NCBI GenBank assembly: GCA_948567375.1
Contig: OX419759.1
Coordinates: 42,695,493 to 42,759,492 of the forward strand
Length of the DNA: 64,000 bases
Source: Lunularia cruciata
Lineage: Eukaryota > Streptophyta > Marchantiopsida > Lunulariales > Lunulariaceae
Reading direction: 5' to 3'
How positions within the stretch are numbered: the stretch's first letter is position 1; the number at the start of each line of letters is the position of its first letter. This document shows, in pieces, positions 1 to 10,449 of this stretch. The notes beneath the pieces are model-generated. The model made no database searches. It saw nothing but the letters and a program-made list of their open reading frames with translations, and was not told where the DNA came from. The position numbers were made by a program, and so were the translations under genes.

Positions 1-184
1 ACTACCCAAGCATCATTTTACACAATTCATCACCTCATGCTTTGGATAAGATTTTTTGCATATGATCACCTTGTCTAAGGAACCCTTGGTGCTTCAGGTT
101 ATAACTTATGAAGAAAAATCGATGTGTTGCATCTATGTGTTAATAAATTAGATAACTTGGGGAAAGTGTGATAGAGTACAAGCC

Positions 185-860
185 ATGGCAGCAATGCCCA
201 AAGTTATCCTTGCTATGCAGCAACAAATTGAGCACCTTACTCAATTTGTGGATGAACAAGACCGTCATAGACAAGAGCAAGTAGAGAGAGCACCAATTCA
301 AGAAGGAGAAGAGAAAATCCGATTTCCAAAGCCTAAGGTATTTGAAGGCAAGAACCTTCCAGGTGTAGTGGAAAATTTTGTGTTTGATTGTGAACATTAC
401 TCCAAAGCAACAAACCTGCAAGATGCACAAAGGCAAATTCTATTGGCCGCAAGCCAATTGGATAGAGTGGCTAAATTATGGTGGCAATTCATAATGGAAC
501 AAATTGAGCAGTAGTTTGTCAAGCCAATCTTGACATGGGAAGAATTCAAGAGTGCAATAATTGGGTGGTTCTAAGCTATAAATGTCACACAGGCCGCACA
601 ACATAAGTTGGCAAAATTAAAGCAGATTGGCTTCGTAAGAAGTTATATCAATCAATTTCAGAACACCATTATGCAAATTTTGGATATATTAGATGGAGAA
701 GCTCTAGATCGCTTTGTGAAAGGCTTGAAGTCCCGCACCAGATTGGAAGTGACTATGCATGAGCCCAAAGACTTGGAAGGAGCCATGCAATTGGATGAAT
801 GTAATACTCCAAGGATAGGAGACCTGAGAGAAACACACACTTTCACACTCAAACTCTGAT
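185..860 (+). pseudogene. Gypsy gag (capsid) remnant
   Basis: An ATG at 185 opens 109 codons with the charged, glutamine-rich start and the retrotransposon-gag core (WWQF around 480-490). It is interrupted by TAG near 513, then continues in the same style from about 520 with WEEFKSAIIGWF. A further in-frame stop follows, and then a segment from about 608 containing the FKGLK-like, LEVTMHEP and LEGAMQLDE stretches typical of the gag C-terminal half. At least two nonsense mutations are present. The product of an intact copy would form the virus-like particle. Confidence 0.8.
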
Positions 861-924
861 GCCCCAAAGGAGCACCTTCTCTTTATTATATAGGCAAAGC
901 GGATCTCCTCCAATGAAGCTCCAC

Positions 925-1560
925 CATAGGATTAGGTACATAGATAGGTGACATGTCAGCAAGCTTCACCCTTGGATTACTTACTTGGATGGGTGACTTG
1001 TTGGTTCTGGTCCTATCTGGTTGGTCAAACAAGCTTTGACCGGAGGGAATCTTTTAGGGAATCTTCTTGTAAGAATCTCATAATCACGTGGGTGAGGTAC
1101 CGTTGGAAGCTCTCAACGAGGGAAAGAAGGGGGAGGGAAGGCCAGCCTTTCCTCTATTGGGGGGGGGGGGGGTATATACATTTTCAAAGCCTAATTCATC
1201 CATTTAGGCCTCCAAAATTGCCTTCAAAGATTTCAGGCATATTTTGGTTCCAACTCTATTAGTAGAAGTCCCCTTTTGGTGATACCTCTTTCTGATCTAT
1301 TCAATCTATCTTGTGTAACATCCTTCTAGATGTTACCAACCCAATTCTCACCTTCAAATCATATGTCTAGCTATTGGTTCTAAGGTTTTTTAATCTATTT
1401 CGGTTTTCTGCCCGATTAGTAGAAGTACCCTTTTGGTGATACTTCTATCTGATCTATTTTGAAAATCATGTTTAACATCATTCAAGATGTTACCAAACCA
1501 AATTTCACATCTAGATCATATGGCTAGCTCTTGGTATTACACTAAATGCTTTGATTCCTT
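925..1560. repeat. Insertion between gag and its zinc knuckle, possibly a solo LTR
   Basis: Gag-like coding sequence stops around 900 and resumes near 1600, just ahead of the CCHC motif at 1685-1726. The intervening stretch has no coding character. It contains a run of 14 G at 1159-1172 followed directly by a TATA-like TATATACA, and a two-copy direct repeat (period 157 bp, around 1261-1378 and 1418-1535). A promoter-like TATA inside a non-coding insertion suggests a solo LTR, but I could not define TG...CA ends or a target-site duplication. Confidence 0.4.
1261..1535. repeat. Two-copy direct repeat, period 157 bp
   Basis: The copies start with AGTAGAAGT at 1261 and 1418 and run about 118 bp. 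They share the blocks CTTTTGGTGATAC, TCTGATCTATT, AGATGTTACCAA and ATCATATG.CTAGCT in the same order with scattered substitutions. Weaker similarity extends upstream of each copy. The duplication lies in the insertion that interrupts the gypsy gag. Confidence 0.8.
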
Positions 1561-1669
1561 GGTCTCAACCTTGGCCTTCCCTAAACCCACCCAAACACTA
1601 CACATGGGTGGAGGAGCCAATACCAATGGAAATTAAAGACCACTTGGCACAATAGATCATAAAAGATTA

Positions 1670-1790
1670 CAGAAAAATGGTGGATCTTTCTATTGTCGCC
1701 AAATTGGACACCACATTGCAAAGTGTCCACTCAAGAATGAGCAACCTCGCCAAGTCGCCCAAATGGAAATTGTAGAGCGGAATGATTAGG
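1670..1790 (+). pseudogene. Gag CCHC zinc knuckle with first Cys replaced
   Basis: The frame through 1685-1726 reads SFYCRQIGHHIAKC. This fits C-X2-C-X4-H-X4-C spacing except that the first Cys codon is TCT (Ser), one base from TGT. The knuckle normally binds genomic RNA during packaging. A stop follows near 1786. Confidence 0.75.
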
Positions 1791-1899
1791 GAAACGAGGA
1801 ATTCCAATAGGAGATTTTGAGCCACCTATTGAGAACTTGATTAGGGCCAATAGGATTGAAGGCTTGACCTATGCAAGTTTGTTTATCTTGCAAGGTATG

Positions 1900-2184
1900 A
1901 TATGTGATTGTGGTTGTAAAGATTTTGGTTGATTTGGAAGTTCAAAGAATTGCATATCTATGCAATTAGCACAAGAATTGGATATTCTTATCAAGCAAGT
2001 AATTGGAAGCAGATTGATGATGGTAGATGGTAGAAAGTGTTCTGCATACTATACCTCATATCTTGTTACCTTCAAGATTGGGATGGAGTATTTAGACTAT
2101 ATGAGGTTTGTAGTGGCATCTCTACATTGTGATGTCATTCTAGGACTACCTTGGCTTGAACGTCATAAGGTTCAATTTGATTAG
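1900..2184 (+). pseudogene. Gypsy retropepsin (aspartic protease) remnant
   Basis: The reading frame ends with DVILGLPWLERHKVQFD at about 2131-2183, the hallmark C-terminal stretch of gypsy proteases (D-hydrophobic-LG-W-L). At the expected active-site position near 1925-1945 the frame reads ILVDLEV, not the usual D-S/T-G. The catalytic loop therefore appears lost, and a stop precedes the ATG at 1960. Confidence 0.7.
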
Positions 2185-2274
2185 ATTCAACAACAAATTC
2201 AAGTACAACACCAAGGTAAGAATTTCCGATTAGGTAATCTGGTATCTTTGAGTAAGACACCTAAGGATAGTCAA

Positions 2275-2514
2275 TCCCAAGATGGGAATTTTATAAGGAA
2301 AATAGCCATAGAGCAAGCTTTGGAAGGAGAGAGGTCCCAAGATGGGAAGTTTGTAAAGAAAGCAGCCATAGAGCAAGCTTTGAAGGGAGAGAAGTCTCAA
2401 GATGGGAAGTTTCTCAAGAAAGTAGCCATAAAGCAAGCCATGAAGGAAGATAAGTCCCTAGATGAGAAGTTTTTTAGTGAAGTAATTATAGAGCAAGATT
2501 TGGAGGAAGATAAG
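2275..2514 (+). repeat. Four tandem 60-bp repeats coding a 20-residue unit
   Basis: Units at 2275-2334, 2335-2394, 2395-2454 and 2455-2514 each code a unit starting SQDGKF (last copy SLDEKF), followed by a KKxAIEQAL-like core and an acidic end. The first three are close copies and the fourth is diverged. Reading frame is kept through all four units. They lie between the protease and reverse transcriptase, where gypsy polyproteins are usually linker. Confidence 0.92.
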
Positions 2515-2599
2515 TCTATTTTTGCAGTGTAGATCAAGCCAATTGAACAAGGAGAAACTCAAGAGAATCAAGAGCCTCATTGAGCAATAGTTGATCACA

Positions 2600-3300
2600 T
2601 AGTTAGGAGTTTGCAAATGTGTTTCCAGATGATCTACCGAAGGGATTACTCTCTGATCGTGGTATGCCCTTCAAGATTGAGTTAGTACCAGAGAGTACTC
2701 CAATGAGTAGACCAATCGGCTCTCACCAAAGGAGTTGGAGGAGTTGCAACCAGCACTTACAAAGTTGTTGGAGAAGGATTTCATATGACATAGTACATCT
2801 CTTTGGAGAGTACCAGTACTATTCATTCCAAAGAAGAATGGAATCCTTCATTTCTAAATGACTACCATGGGATCAATAAACAGATAGTGAAGAATGCATA
2901 CCTTTTGCTTCAAATTGATGACTTGCTTGATCAATTGACTGAAGCACAATACTTCTCCAGGTTGGATTCGTAACGGCTATTGGAAAATCCTCATTGATAA
3001 GGTGGATGTGCAAAAGATTGCCTTTTGCACAAGGTATGAACATTTTGAGTTGAGAGTTCTACCTTTTAGGCTCACTAATGCTCCAACAATCTTCATGGAT
3101 CAAATGCATCTGGTGTTGGATGGACTATTTGATTGATACATGGTAGTGTTCTCGGATCTATATCTAATCTATAGCAAGACAAAGGCAGAACATGTGAAGC
3201 ACGTACAAGAAGTCCTAAGATGACTATGATAGTGGAAGTTTTATTACAAGAAGTCAAAGTGTGCCTTTTGGCAATAGGAAGTTACCTTCTTGGGTCATAA
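2600..3300 (+). pseudogene. Gypsy reverse transcriptase remnant
   Basis: The entry motif DLPKGLLSDRG...PMSRPI lies near 2630-2720. It is followed in shifted frames by a DYHGINK-like segment (about 2860-2885), FSRLDS (about 2952), then FCTRYEHFEL and RVLPFRLTNAPT (about 3020-3095). The catalytic box, normally with two adjacent Asp, reads VVFSDLYLIYSK near 3142-3178, so the second Asp is gone. Several stops and at least one frameshift are present. Confidence 0.82.
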
Positions 3301-3321
3301 GATCTCATCGGAGGAGTCAAG

Positions 3322-3777
3322 ATGGAAGAGGAGAAAATCAAAGCCATCACTAATTGGCCTACTCCAAAGGATGCTATTGAAGTATGTGCATTTAATGGAT
3401 TGACTAGTTTTTGCCAATGGTTCATCAACTATTATGCTCATGTGGTTGCACCATTGACCAATCTTTTGAAGAAGAACTTGAGCTTTCAATGGACCAACAA
3501 GCACAAAGAAGCATTCCAAAAGTTGAAATATATGGTGTCTTCAAGACCAATTCTTCAACCATATGATCCTCAACTACCATGTGTGGTTGATTTTGATGCT
3601 CTAAACTCTGCAATTGGAGTTGTGTTGCAAGAGGAATTCACAAATGGACTATATCCTATTACCTTTGTATCTTGCAGATTAAATATAGAAAAAAGGAATT
3701 ACTCCGCTCAAGATCAAGAACAACTAGCAATGGTATATTCTACCAAGGTATGGAGGCATTATCTCTTGGAGAAATAA
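3322..3777 (+). pseudogene. Gypsy RNase H domain remnant
   Basis: This is an open stretch of 151 codons. It begins with the connection segment typical of plant gypsy RT (KAITNWPTPK, then FINYYAHVVAPLTNLLKK), followed by FQWTNKHKEAFQKLK and the RNase H core with VVDFDALNSAIGVVLQEE (first catalytic Asp region) and NYSAQDQEQLAMVYSTKVWRHYL. It is the best-preserved segment of the element, ended by TAA at 3775-3777. Confidence 0.85.
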
Positions 3778-4179
3778 GTGGCCATGCAAACTAATCACAA
3801 GCCCTTGTTGCAAATGTTACATTTAGAACATATGAAGAGTTGACATCATCGATGGGAGGAAAAATTATAGTTGTTTGACATCTTACTTGAGTATAAACCC
3901 GGTCTCTTCCATGTCATCCTTGATGCCCTATCACAAGAACATGATTTGAAGTCTCTTCTTCTCATCACAATTACAACAATATAAGTCAACTCAAAGGTCC
4001 AAATTGAGTTTAGGACAATTGTACAACAAGATCTTCAAATGGTACAAGGGCATCTTGCAACCAGCAACAAGGAATCCAACACCTTCTCCTTCAAATAAGG
4101 CCTTCTATTCTATGAGGAAAGAATCTATGTTCCAACCAAGGGTGATCTCTAACTTGTATGCCTCTAAGAAGCCCATGAC

Positions 4180-5080
4180 TTACTAATTGTTGGTCACATG
4201 GGTGTAGACAAGACCTTGGGTACTCTCCAATGCCAATGGTGGTGGCCCAACATGACACGAGATGTCCAAGAGTTTATTTGATCATGTGAGAGTTGCCAAC
4301 GCAACAAGGCCAACAACCAAAAACCTAGTGGACTCCTTCAACCACTCTCCATTCCATCTGCTTGATAGGAACACGTTAACTTGGATCTCATCACATCCTT
4401 GCCCAAGACAAAGCAAGGTCACATGGTGATTGCGATGTTTGTGGATAAGCTTAGTAAGCAAATCTACTTAGCACTAACTGTTGATACCATGGATGCTCCA
4501 ACATTAGTGTAACTCTACTTTGGCAATATCTTTAAGCATCATAGGATACCGCATACTCATCTATGACCATGATCCTCAATTCACAAGAAATTTTTGGCAA
4601 TCACTCTTCCAAATACTCGGCACCAAGCTTTCTTTGTCTATGGCCTATCATCCTCAAACTGATGGACAAATTTAATGAGCAAATTACCTTGGAGGATATA
4701 GTTTTTGTCTTTGTCAATGTTCACCACACCAATTGGGATGAATGTCTTATAGCTGCAAAGTTTGCATATAATAACTCTAAACATGCAAGCACTAGATTCT
4801 CCTCTTTCTTTCTCAATTTTGGCCAAGATCCACTTGTTCTATATTCCTTTCTTGCTCCTCCTCCATCTCATATCCCTCATACTTCAACCTTCTTGACCAC
4901 CATATCCCAACCCTTCCAACAAGCCAATCTCATCTCCTTGTTGCTTAGAATCATCAAAAACAATATGCGGACCACCATCATCATGATCTCACCTTTCAAT
5001 TTGGTGACAAAATCATGCTCTCCATTGGTAATCAACCCCTCCTACTTGATACCCAAGTTTTTAAACTCGCCAATAATTTG
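4180..5080 (+). pseudogene. Gypsy integrase remnant (HHCC and DDE core)
   Basis: The H2C2 region starts around 4186 with VGHMGVDKTL and continues to SCESCQRNKA near 4285. The catalytic core opens with NLDLITSLPKTKQGH (about 4378-4420). The second Asp is in DHDPQF (about 4565), then AYHPQTDGQ (about 4640). The Glu in TLEDI (about 4687) sits in a different frame, followed by NWDECLIAAKFAYNNSKHAS and FFLNFG. All three DDE residues can be seen, but across stops and a frameshift near 4660-4670. Confidence 0.82.
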
Positions 5081-5134
5081 ATATGACCCTTTGATGGTGC
5101 CCAAATCATCTCTCCTATTGCTTATTGACTTGCC

Positions 5135-5470
5135 TTGCCTGTCCTTGCCTTGCCTTATCATATGCGCATCCACCCCCTCTTCCATGTTTCCAAGTTAAAA
5201 CCCTTTGTTCCTAATCCATCTTCTTTTTCCTCTTGTTTCCAACCTCCTCCTCTCCCATCCCTATCCATGATCATGAGGAGTATAAGGTTGATTGTATACT
5301 TGCACATCACCACATCCAACACGGCTGTCGACAACATACAGAGTACAAGGTCCTTTGGAAGGGCTATCCCTTTCATGATGCCACTTAGGAGCCTTTGTCT
5401 CATCTCCAAAATGCACAAATAGCCAGCTAGGAGTTTGAAGCTTCAATGGCAACGAGGACATCACTTACTA
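5135..5470 (+). pseudogene. Integrase C-terminus and chromodomain remnant
   Basis: HPLFHVSKLKPF near 5170-5205 is the usual end of plant gypsy integrase. Around 5336-5400 the frame reads EYKVLWKGYPFHDAT, then a stop where Trp would stand, then EP. This is the chromodomain core (W-K-G-Y ... T-W-E-P) used by chromoviruses to target chromatin. The Trp codon has become TAG. Confidence 0.75.
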
Positions 5471-5587
5471 GCGGTGGGAGAATATATAACAATATGGAGT
5501 TTAGCGATGAAGTTAGTCAAGGCTAACAAAGTAGTGAATAGGCTAAATTAGCATAGAATATCCTAGAAGTATCTAAGCAGCTTTTTG

Positions 5588-5707
5588 AGAAGCTTCCCAC
5601 TAGCTTAGCTTGCACTCCAAGTAAGTAGTTTCTAGAAGTAAGCTTCTAGAAGCTTCCAACCAGCTTAGCTTGCATGCCAAGTAGGTGGCTTCAAGAAGGA
5701 AGTTTCT
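5588..5707. repeat. Two-copy 60-bp tandem repeat
   Basis: AGAAGCTTCC begins at 5588 and again at 5648. Each copy continues through TAGCTTAGCTTGCA..CCAAGTA and ends in a TTCTAGAAG/TTCTTGAGA-like palindromic segment. The repeat lies just 3' of the gypsy remnant and may belong to its 3' LTR region, which I could not delimit. The rest of 5470-6060 shows nothing recognisable. Confidence 0.8.
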
Positions 5708-6059
5708 TGAGAAACTTCTCAATCTAGAATTCCATCTAGCTTTCAATACTCCTATACAATGCTCATTTATCATCCTTGCCTTCACCAAATATTTGTTGAA
5801 CTCTTGCTTGTCCTAAGTTTGGGCTTGCTTGAATGCGAGGACTAGGTGATGCATGGATACATAACCAGAATCACCTAAAATGTACTCTTTGGACTCAAAA
5901 CTCTAACACCCCTCTCTTTGCTTCAAATTATTCCACAATGATGATTTTTTCAAACAAGTCATGTGGTGACATGATCCTAACATTCCTGCATATAAACAAA
6001 CCAACCACAAGCCTTTAATACAAAGAGGAGAACTGATGATAATGAAGGGAACAAAGGAA

Positions 6060-6620
6060 CAAAACAAAATATATAACATTTACCTTTGATAATATGTATA
6101 ATTTTTCTTTTATTGTTGCAAATCACTTGACCGTTTATGGAATATGAGCCCTTTTGGCTGAAATAGATTTCTCCATCCACTAAGGATTGAGCAGCAAGAG
6201 GAAACAATGTTCTATCTACCAAACCAATATAGCTATAGAAACATTTGTGTGCTAAACAATGGATATCATCCTCCTCTTCTCATTCTCATGGCATGCAACT
6301 TGACTCCTCATCAAATCTATCATGGTAGTCAAAACTCGGTCAATAAAGACAATTGTTGAACCTACACTAGTGCCCAAATGTTTAACCCCCTTGCAATACA
6401 AGCTCCATTACCATGATGCCCAAATGTATCAAGAGTTAGAGCTACTTGGAGCCACTTTAGTTTTTTCTCCTCCCATTAGTTCTTTTCAAAATAGAGTGAG
6501 TTCTTATCAAATCTACTAACATTGAAAAGGAATTAATATCCATTCTAGTAAGCTGGTGAAAGGCCTTTGGCTCTAGATTTCTAAAATATTTTATAAAAAA
6601 TTCTTGACTATGAGGATAAG
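6060..6620 (-). pseudogene. PIF/Harbinger (HARBI1-like) transposase fragment
   Basis: The minus strand reads VDRTLFPLAAQSLVDGEIYF followed by SQKGSYSINGQVICNNKRKI (about 6222 down to 6100). This matches the family pattern around the first catalytic Asp (usually VDGT) and the downstream YSIN.QVICD block. Upstream on the same strand, near 6620-6500, EFFIKYFRNLEPKAFHQLTR resembles the N-terminal region. The segments are broken by stops, and the later catalytic Asp/Glu blocks are missing. Assignment is by remembered motif pattern only. Confidence 0.55.
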
Positions 6621-8170
6621 TAACTCATGGTTCCAAGTATCCACGCATATGTGCAAATTCCCACCCACTAATCAATAATTCTAGCATATCTAAATCTACT
6701 TCTCCATCTTCATCTTCTAGTCTTTGTAGCAAGATCTCTAACTCTAACTGTATACACCATTGTATACATTTCATAATGTTTCTAGTTAGTTCTCCATGAG
6801 TACTCCCTCTTAGCATGTTATACTAGACTCTGTTTTCCTTGATTCTTGAATCACCAAATATAACACTTGATCAACATGCTCTACTCTTCTCACTTCAATG
6901 ATGTTACATGCACAATGAACAAGCTCATAAGATAAAAATACATTTCAAAATAGTAGAACAAGGAATCTTTAAGTAATGAAATTGAGGATTCAAACAAAAG
7001 TCACTCCACTCTTCCCACCTTCACAAAACCTGCACTAATATTCACACTCTATGGTCACTTTTCTCCTTCTCATCCTCTTGTATGGTTCATCTTGTTCTTC
7101 TTGTATATCACCTATCTTCATCTGCTGACAATTTCCTCTTGTGAAATTCATCTCATTCTTGGACATCACCTATCTTTGTTGCTCCTTTGGTGGCCATTCC
7201 TTCATCCTAACCTAAACTAGGCACTTTATTAACCCTAATGTGTAATTAATGCACTATGATTTGACTACGGAAAACTCTATATCCCTTATTTCCTATGGAC
7301 CACCTCTTATGGAGTTTGCTAAAAGTAAGGAACTCAATCTGATCTCCATAGCAAGACCCTTTCTTCCTCCCGCCCACACCCCATACCAATTTACTCAACA
7401 CTTCATAATAAGTTATATGAAAATAAGCAAAGCTTTGTAAAACTATTTCTTAAACCCCCTAGTGCTAATCATAAACATAATGGTTGGCAACTGGACTTGA
7501 AGCCTGTACTAATCACCGTCCTAATGATAGAGGCTTCAATTTGGCACTTGTGGATCGTAAAGCCATGCCATAAAGTGATTCACCGATTGATCCATCTGTA
7601 CAATATTACGGGGTGTGTCTAGAGGTGACCCAAAAAGTATTTATGGAATTCAATAGCATTGCTTGCAAACTCAAAAAATTGATGTTAAACTTGCGGTTAG
7701 AGGTAATTACAACACATGTTTATAGATGTTATCTTGTGTTCTATATGGTCACCTTTTATCTCTTTATAGACGATAAAAAACACATCAAAAACTAGCATTT
7801 TGTAAGTTTGCAAACTTGCTAAAAAATCACCGGATCTCGTGAATTTTTAGCGGAGAGAACATTTGTCACATAGAGAAACTTCTTTCTTGGATCAAAGTTA
7901 TCAACACTATATGCTCTTTAAGATCTGTCATCAATTTTCCTTGAACATGCTATTTTAATCTCATGTTTGACCCAAATTTCATCCTAAGATTTTATTTTCC
8001 ATCACATGGTCTAATATACGTAAACTCTATAAAATCCAAAGAAATGGAAAAACTTGCACGAATATTCCATAAAAATTGTGTGGGCAAAGAGGTAGTGGGA
8101 GATTCAAATGATGGGTTTTGAGGTCCCATAAAAGATTCCCATAACTTTTTGTGTAATATATGGAGAAAAA
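6620..8170. other. AT-rich stretch, nothing recognised
   Basis: Only short chance open frames (at most about 65 codons) are present, with no domain motif I can name on either strand. Given its neighbours it is probably transposon-derived, but nothing in it shows this directly. Confidence 0.6.
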
Positions 8171-8171
8171 A

Positions 8172-8962
8172 TGAGGAAGAAAGCGGACCTCATAGAACAC
8201 AAGAAAGATGGGAAGACCCCATCAAGTTGTACAAGGGAGAGACAAAAGAGGTAGAATGGGGCTAGGCCCCATTTGTATCAAAATGAGAAGTTTGCACTAC
8301 AATACCTAAGATATCTGTGCTAGGCAAGTCATAAAATATGGGAGCATCCAAAGAAGCATCAACTACATTGATTGCTATCTTGTGGATTGCACTAGCCAAT
8401 GCTCTCTGTAGAACAATGGATAAATGCTGTCTAAAATGCTACAAAGTATGAGAGTGAGAGTGGTACCCCTTGACATCTAATATGATAAGCTCTGGAGCAC
8501 TCCTTGACAAATGTGTCCAATGCCATGTCCATCATTCCATATAACTCTAAGGCTAGAGGAACAAAGAGGTGACCTCATTGCATACCCCTATACTTGGAGA
8601 TCTTGCTTGCTACAACACTACTCACCACCCATCCAAGAGGATGAGTTATCACTCCCTACAAAACTACATCATGCGTCGGATCTGTAACCACAACATCCGC
8701 CACTATCACCTGATCATCTTGGACCAAGTATAAGTCTGCTCTAACACATGTAGTTTGCAAAGGATATGAATGCTCCTTCCAAGCAAGGTATCCACTCTCT
8801 TGTGCCATAACAAACACTATATCTTGATGGCATCATGGGTAGCTATCCTATGTCCTCCATATGGATATTGTGTCATATGGACCATTGTTGCATCTAGTGC
8901 AAAACGATACCCACAAGTGTGTAACAAAGATGCAAATGGGTAGACCAAACCTAGGCAGAGTT
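8172..8962 (-). mobile_element. LINE-like retroelement 3' fragment, copy A
   Basis: This tract is repeated, diverged but collinear, at 33367-34074 in the same orientation. On the minus strand it gives protein-like runs broken by stops: ADLYLVQDDQVIVADVVV (near 8735-8680) and LALELYGMMDMALDTFVKEC (near 8560-8500). This D-x(n)-D-VVV pattern recalls the C-terminal region of reverse-transcriptase proteins common in early land plants and may be a restriction-like endonuclease fold, but that is recall and inference. No RT domain is retained here. Confidence 0.5.
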
Positions 8963-9089
8963 GTTAGGATGTGGAGCCTGATCCGTCTGATTTATCCTAT
9001 ATGTGATGTTGATATCAACAGCTTAGATCATCCACAATATATATTGTCCAAGATTGAGATAAGTGTTTGACTATCCAAGGATATCAGGA

Positions 9090-9600
9090 TGACGCTATTA
9101 GTATGTTTTGTGTTCTTTTGTGTGCAATGGTAGAAGGTAACCTTGTGACAAGCAAAGTGAAGTTTTTTATGAGTTGAATAGGAGTGCGCATGTGGAAAAA
9201 GAATTAGTGAATTTTTTGATAACTTTGATTCACATGAAGTTGGTTAGGTTAGGTCTATTTTTGATCAACAAATAATTAGGAGATAATTAGGAAAAGGGAG
9301 GATCAACATAAATACAAGAACATATTGGATAGGGAAAGAGTTGGTCGGAGTAGAGCTTCCAAGTGATCTCTATAATCTATATTGAGAGGGAGTAAAAATC
9401 CTATATATGTGTTACCGTGGATGTAAGAGCAATTAATTCCAAACCATGTTTATGCTTGTGCACATATTGATGTGTGTGAGTATGTTTTTTTCACTTTTCT
9501 CTTTTCTCTCTCGATATGTTTTTCTTTCTTGTGCAGGGTTGATCTCAATAGTTGATGACTATCATAAGAGAACAAATAACTCAGTAAAGATTCCAAATAA
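9090..9600 (+). repeat. Probable 5' LTR of a Ty1/copia element
   Basis: This non-coding tract ends just before a perfect tRNA-Met-type primer-binding site at 9602-9613. It contains a TATA-like AACATAAATACAAG near 9310 and GTTACCGTGGATGTAAG near 9411, which resembles the ACCGTGGA.GTA segment common in plant copia LTRs. The 5' boundary is uncertain because I found no second LTR to compare. Confidence 0.5.
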
Positions 9601-9601
9601 T

Positions 9602-9613
9602 TGGTATCAGAGC
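9602..9613 (+). other. Primer-binding site, tRNA-iMet type
   Basis: TGGTATCAGAGC is the classical plant copia primer-binding site, complementary to the 3' end of initiator methionine tRNA. It stands between the presumed LTR and the gag start, as expected. Confidence 0.85.
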
Positions 9614-9618
9614 GATAT

Positions 9619-10440
9619 GTTGAAGGAAAGAGTGAGAGCAAGGGCAAGAGAGGAAGGAAAGGTCAAGATAGACAGATTCAATGATAAGGACTTTGGTTTC
9701 TGGAAAATGAAGATAGAGTACTACTTGTATCAGAAAAAGCTTCTTGTAACTCTCAGAAGTATGAAACCAGAGCTCATGTTACAAGAAGATTGGGATTGAT
9801 GGATAAACAAGCATTGGGAGTTGTCCAACTAACTTTAGCTAGAAATGTTGCGTTTGATGTTCTAGAGGAGAAGACTATAGTAGGCTATTGAAAGCTTTGT
9901 CTAACGTGTTTGAAAAACCATCAACTACCAACAAGGTGTACTTGATACGTCATCTTTTCAACCTAAAGGTGAATGAAGGTCACTCTATCACAGATCATAT
10001 TAATGAGTTCAACTTGATCACAAGCCAATTAAGTTCAGTGGAAATCAGATTTCAGGATGAAGTGTGTGCTTTAATTCTCCTATCCTCTTTACTTGAAAGC
10101 CTTAGTGCAACTATGATAACTATAAGTAGTTCTTATGGGTCAAACAAATTGAGGTTTGAGGAGATTCAAAATCTGATACTTAGTGAAGATATTAGAAGGA
10201 GAGAGTCGAGCATAAACCCTAGATTGGCCCTTAGTACTCTTGAAAATAGAGGATGAACTATGCTTCACAGTGACATTCAAAGTAGATCCAAGTCCAAGAG
10301 GAGAAGCAAGTCCAAGTCCAAAAGTGATGGATTGTAGCATTGTGGTAAGAAGAGACACAAGAAAGAACGGTTGGCTCATAAAGAAGAATGCAAGCAAGGA
10401 GTAGAATGAGGACTTAGTGAATGAATGCAAGTGCAGAGCT
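9619..10440 (+). pseudogene. Ty1/copia gag remnant
   Basis: From the ATG near 9619 the frame carries KIDRFNDKDFGFWKMKIEYY, the copia gag start (F.G.NF..WK..ME), then stops near 9797. It resumes at about 9888 with the LW-LK/DHINEFN and LLSSLLESL blocks typical of the UBN2/gag domain and closes near 10254. A broken zinc knuckle (stop, then HCGKKRHKKE) lies near 10337-10370. No protease, integrase or RT follows, so pol has been lost. Confidence 0.75.
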
Positions 10441-10449
10441 ATTCTTACC

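Larger units (their letters stand above)
1..5470 (+). mobile_element. Decayed Ty3/gypsy (chromovirus-type) retrotransposon
   Basis: Pieces of a gypsy polyprotein occur in canonical order on the plus strand: gag, CCHC knuckle, retropepsin, reverse transcriptase, RNase H, integrase, chromodomain. This order (RNase H before integrase, chromodomain last) is that of plant chromoviruses. Many stops and frameshifts split it, so it cannot make a polyprotein. The upstream LTR is outside the window or too diverged for me to find, and no clear 3' LTR was seen. An unrelated insertion splits gag from its zinc knuckle. The individual parts are listed separately. Confidence 0.88.
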
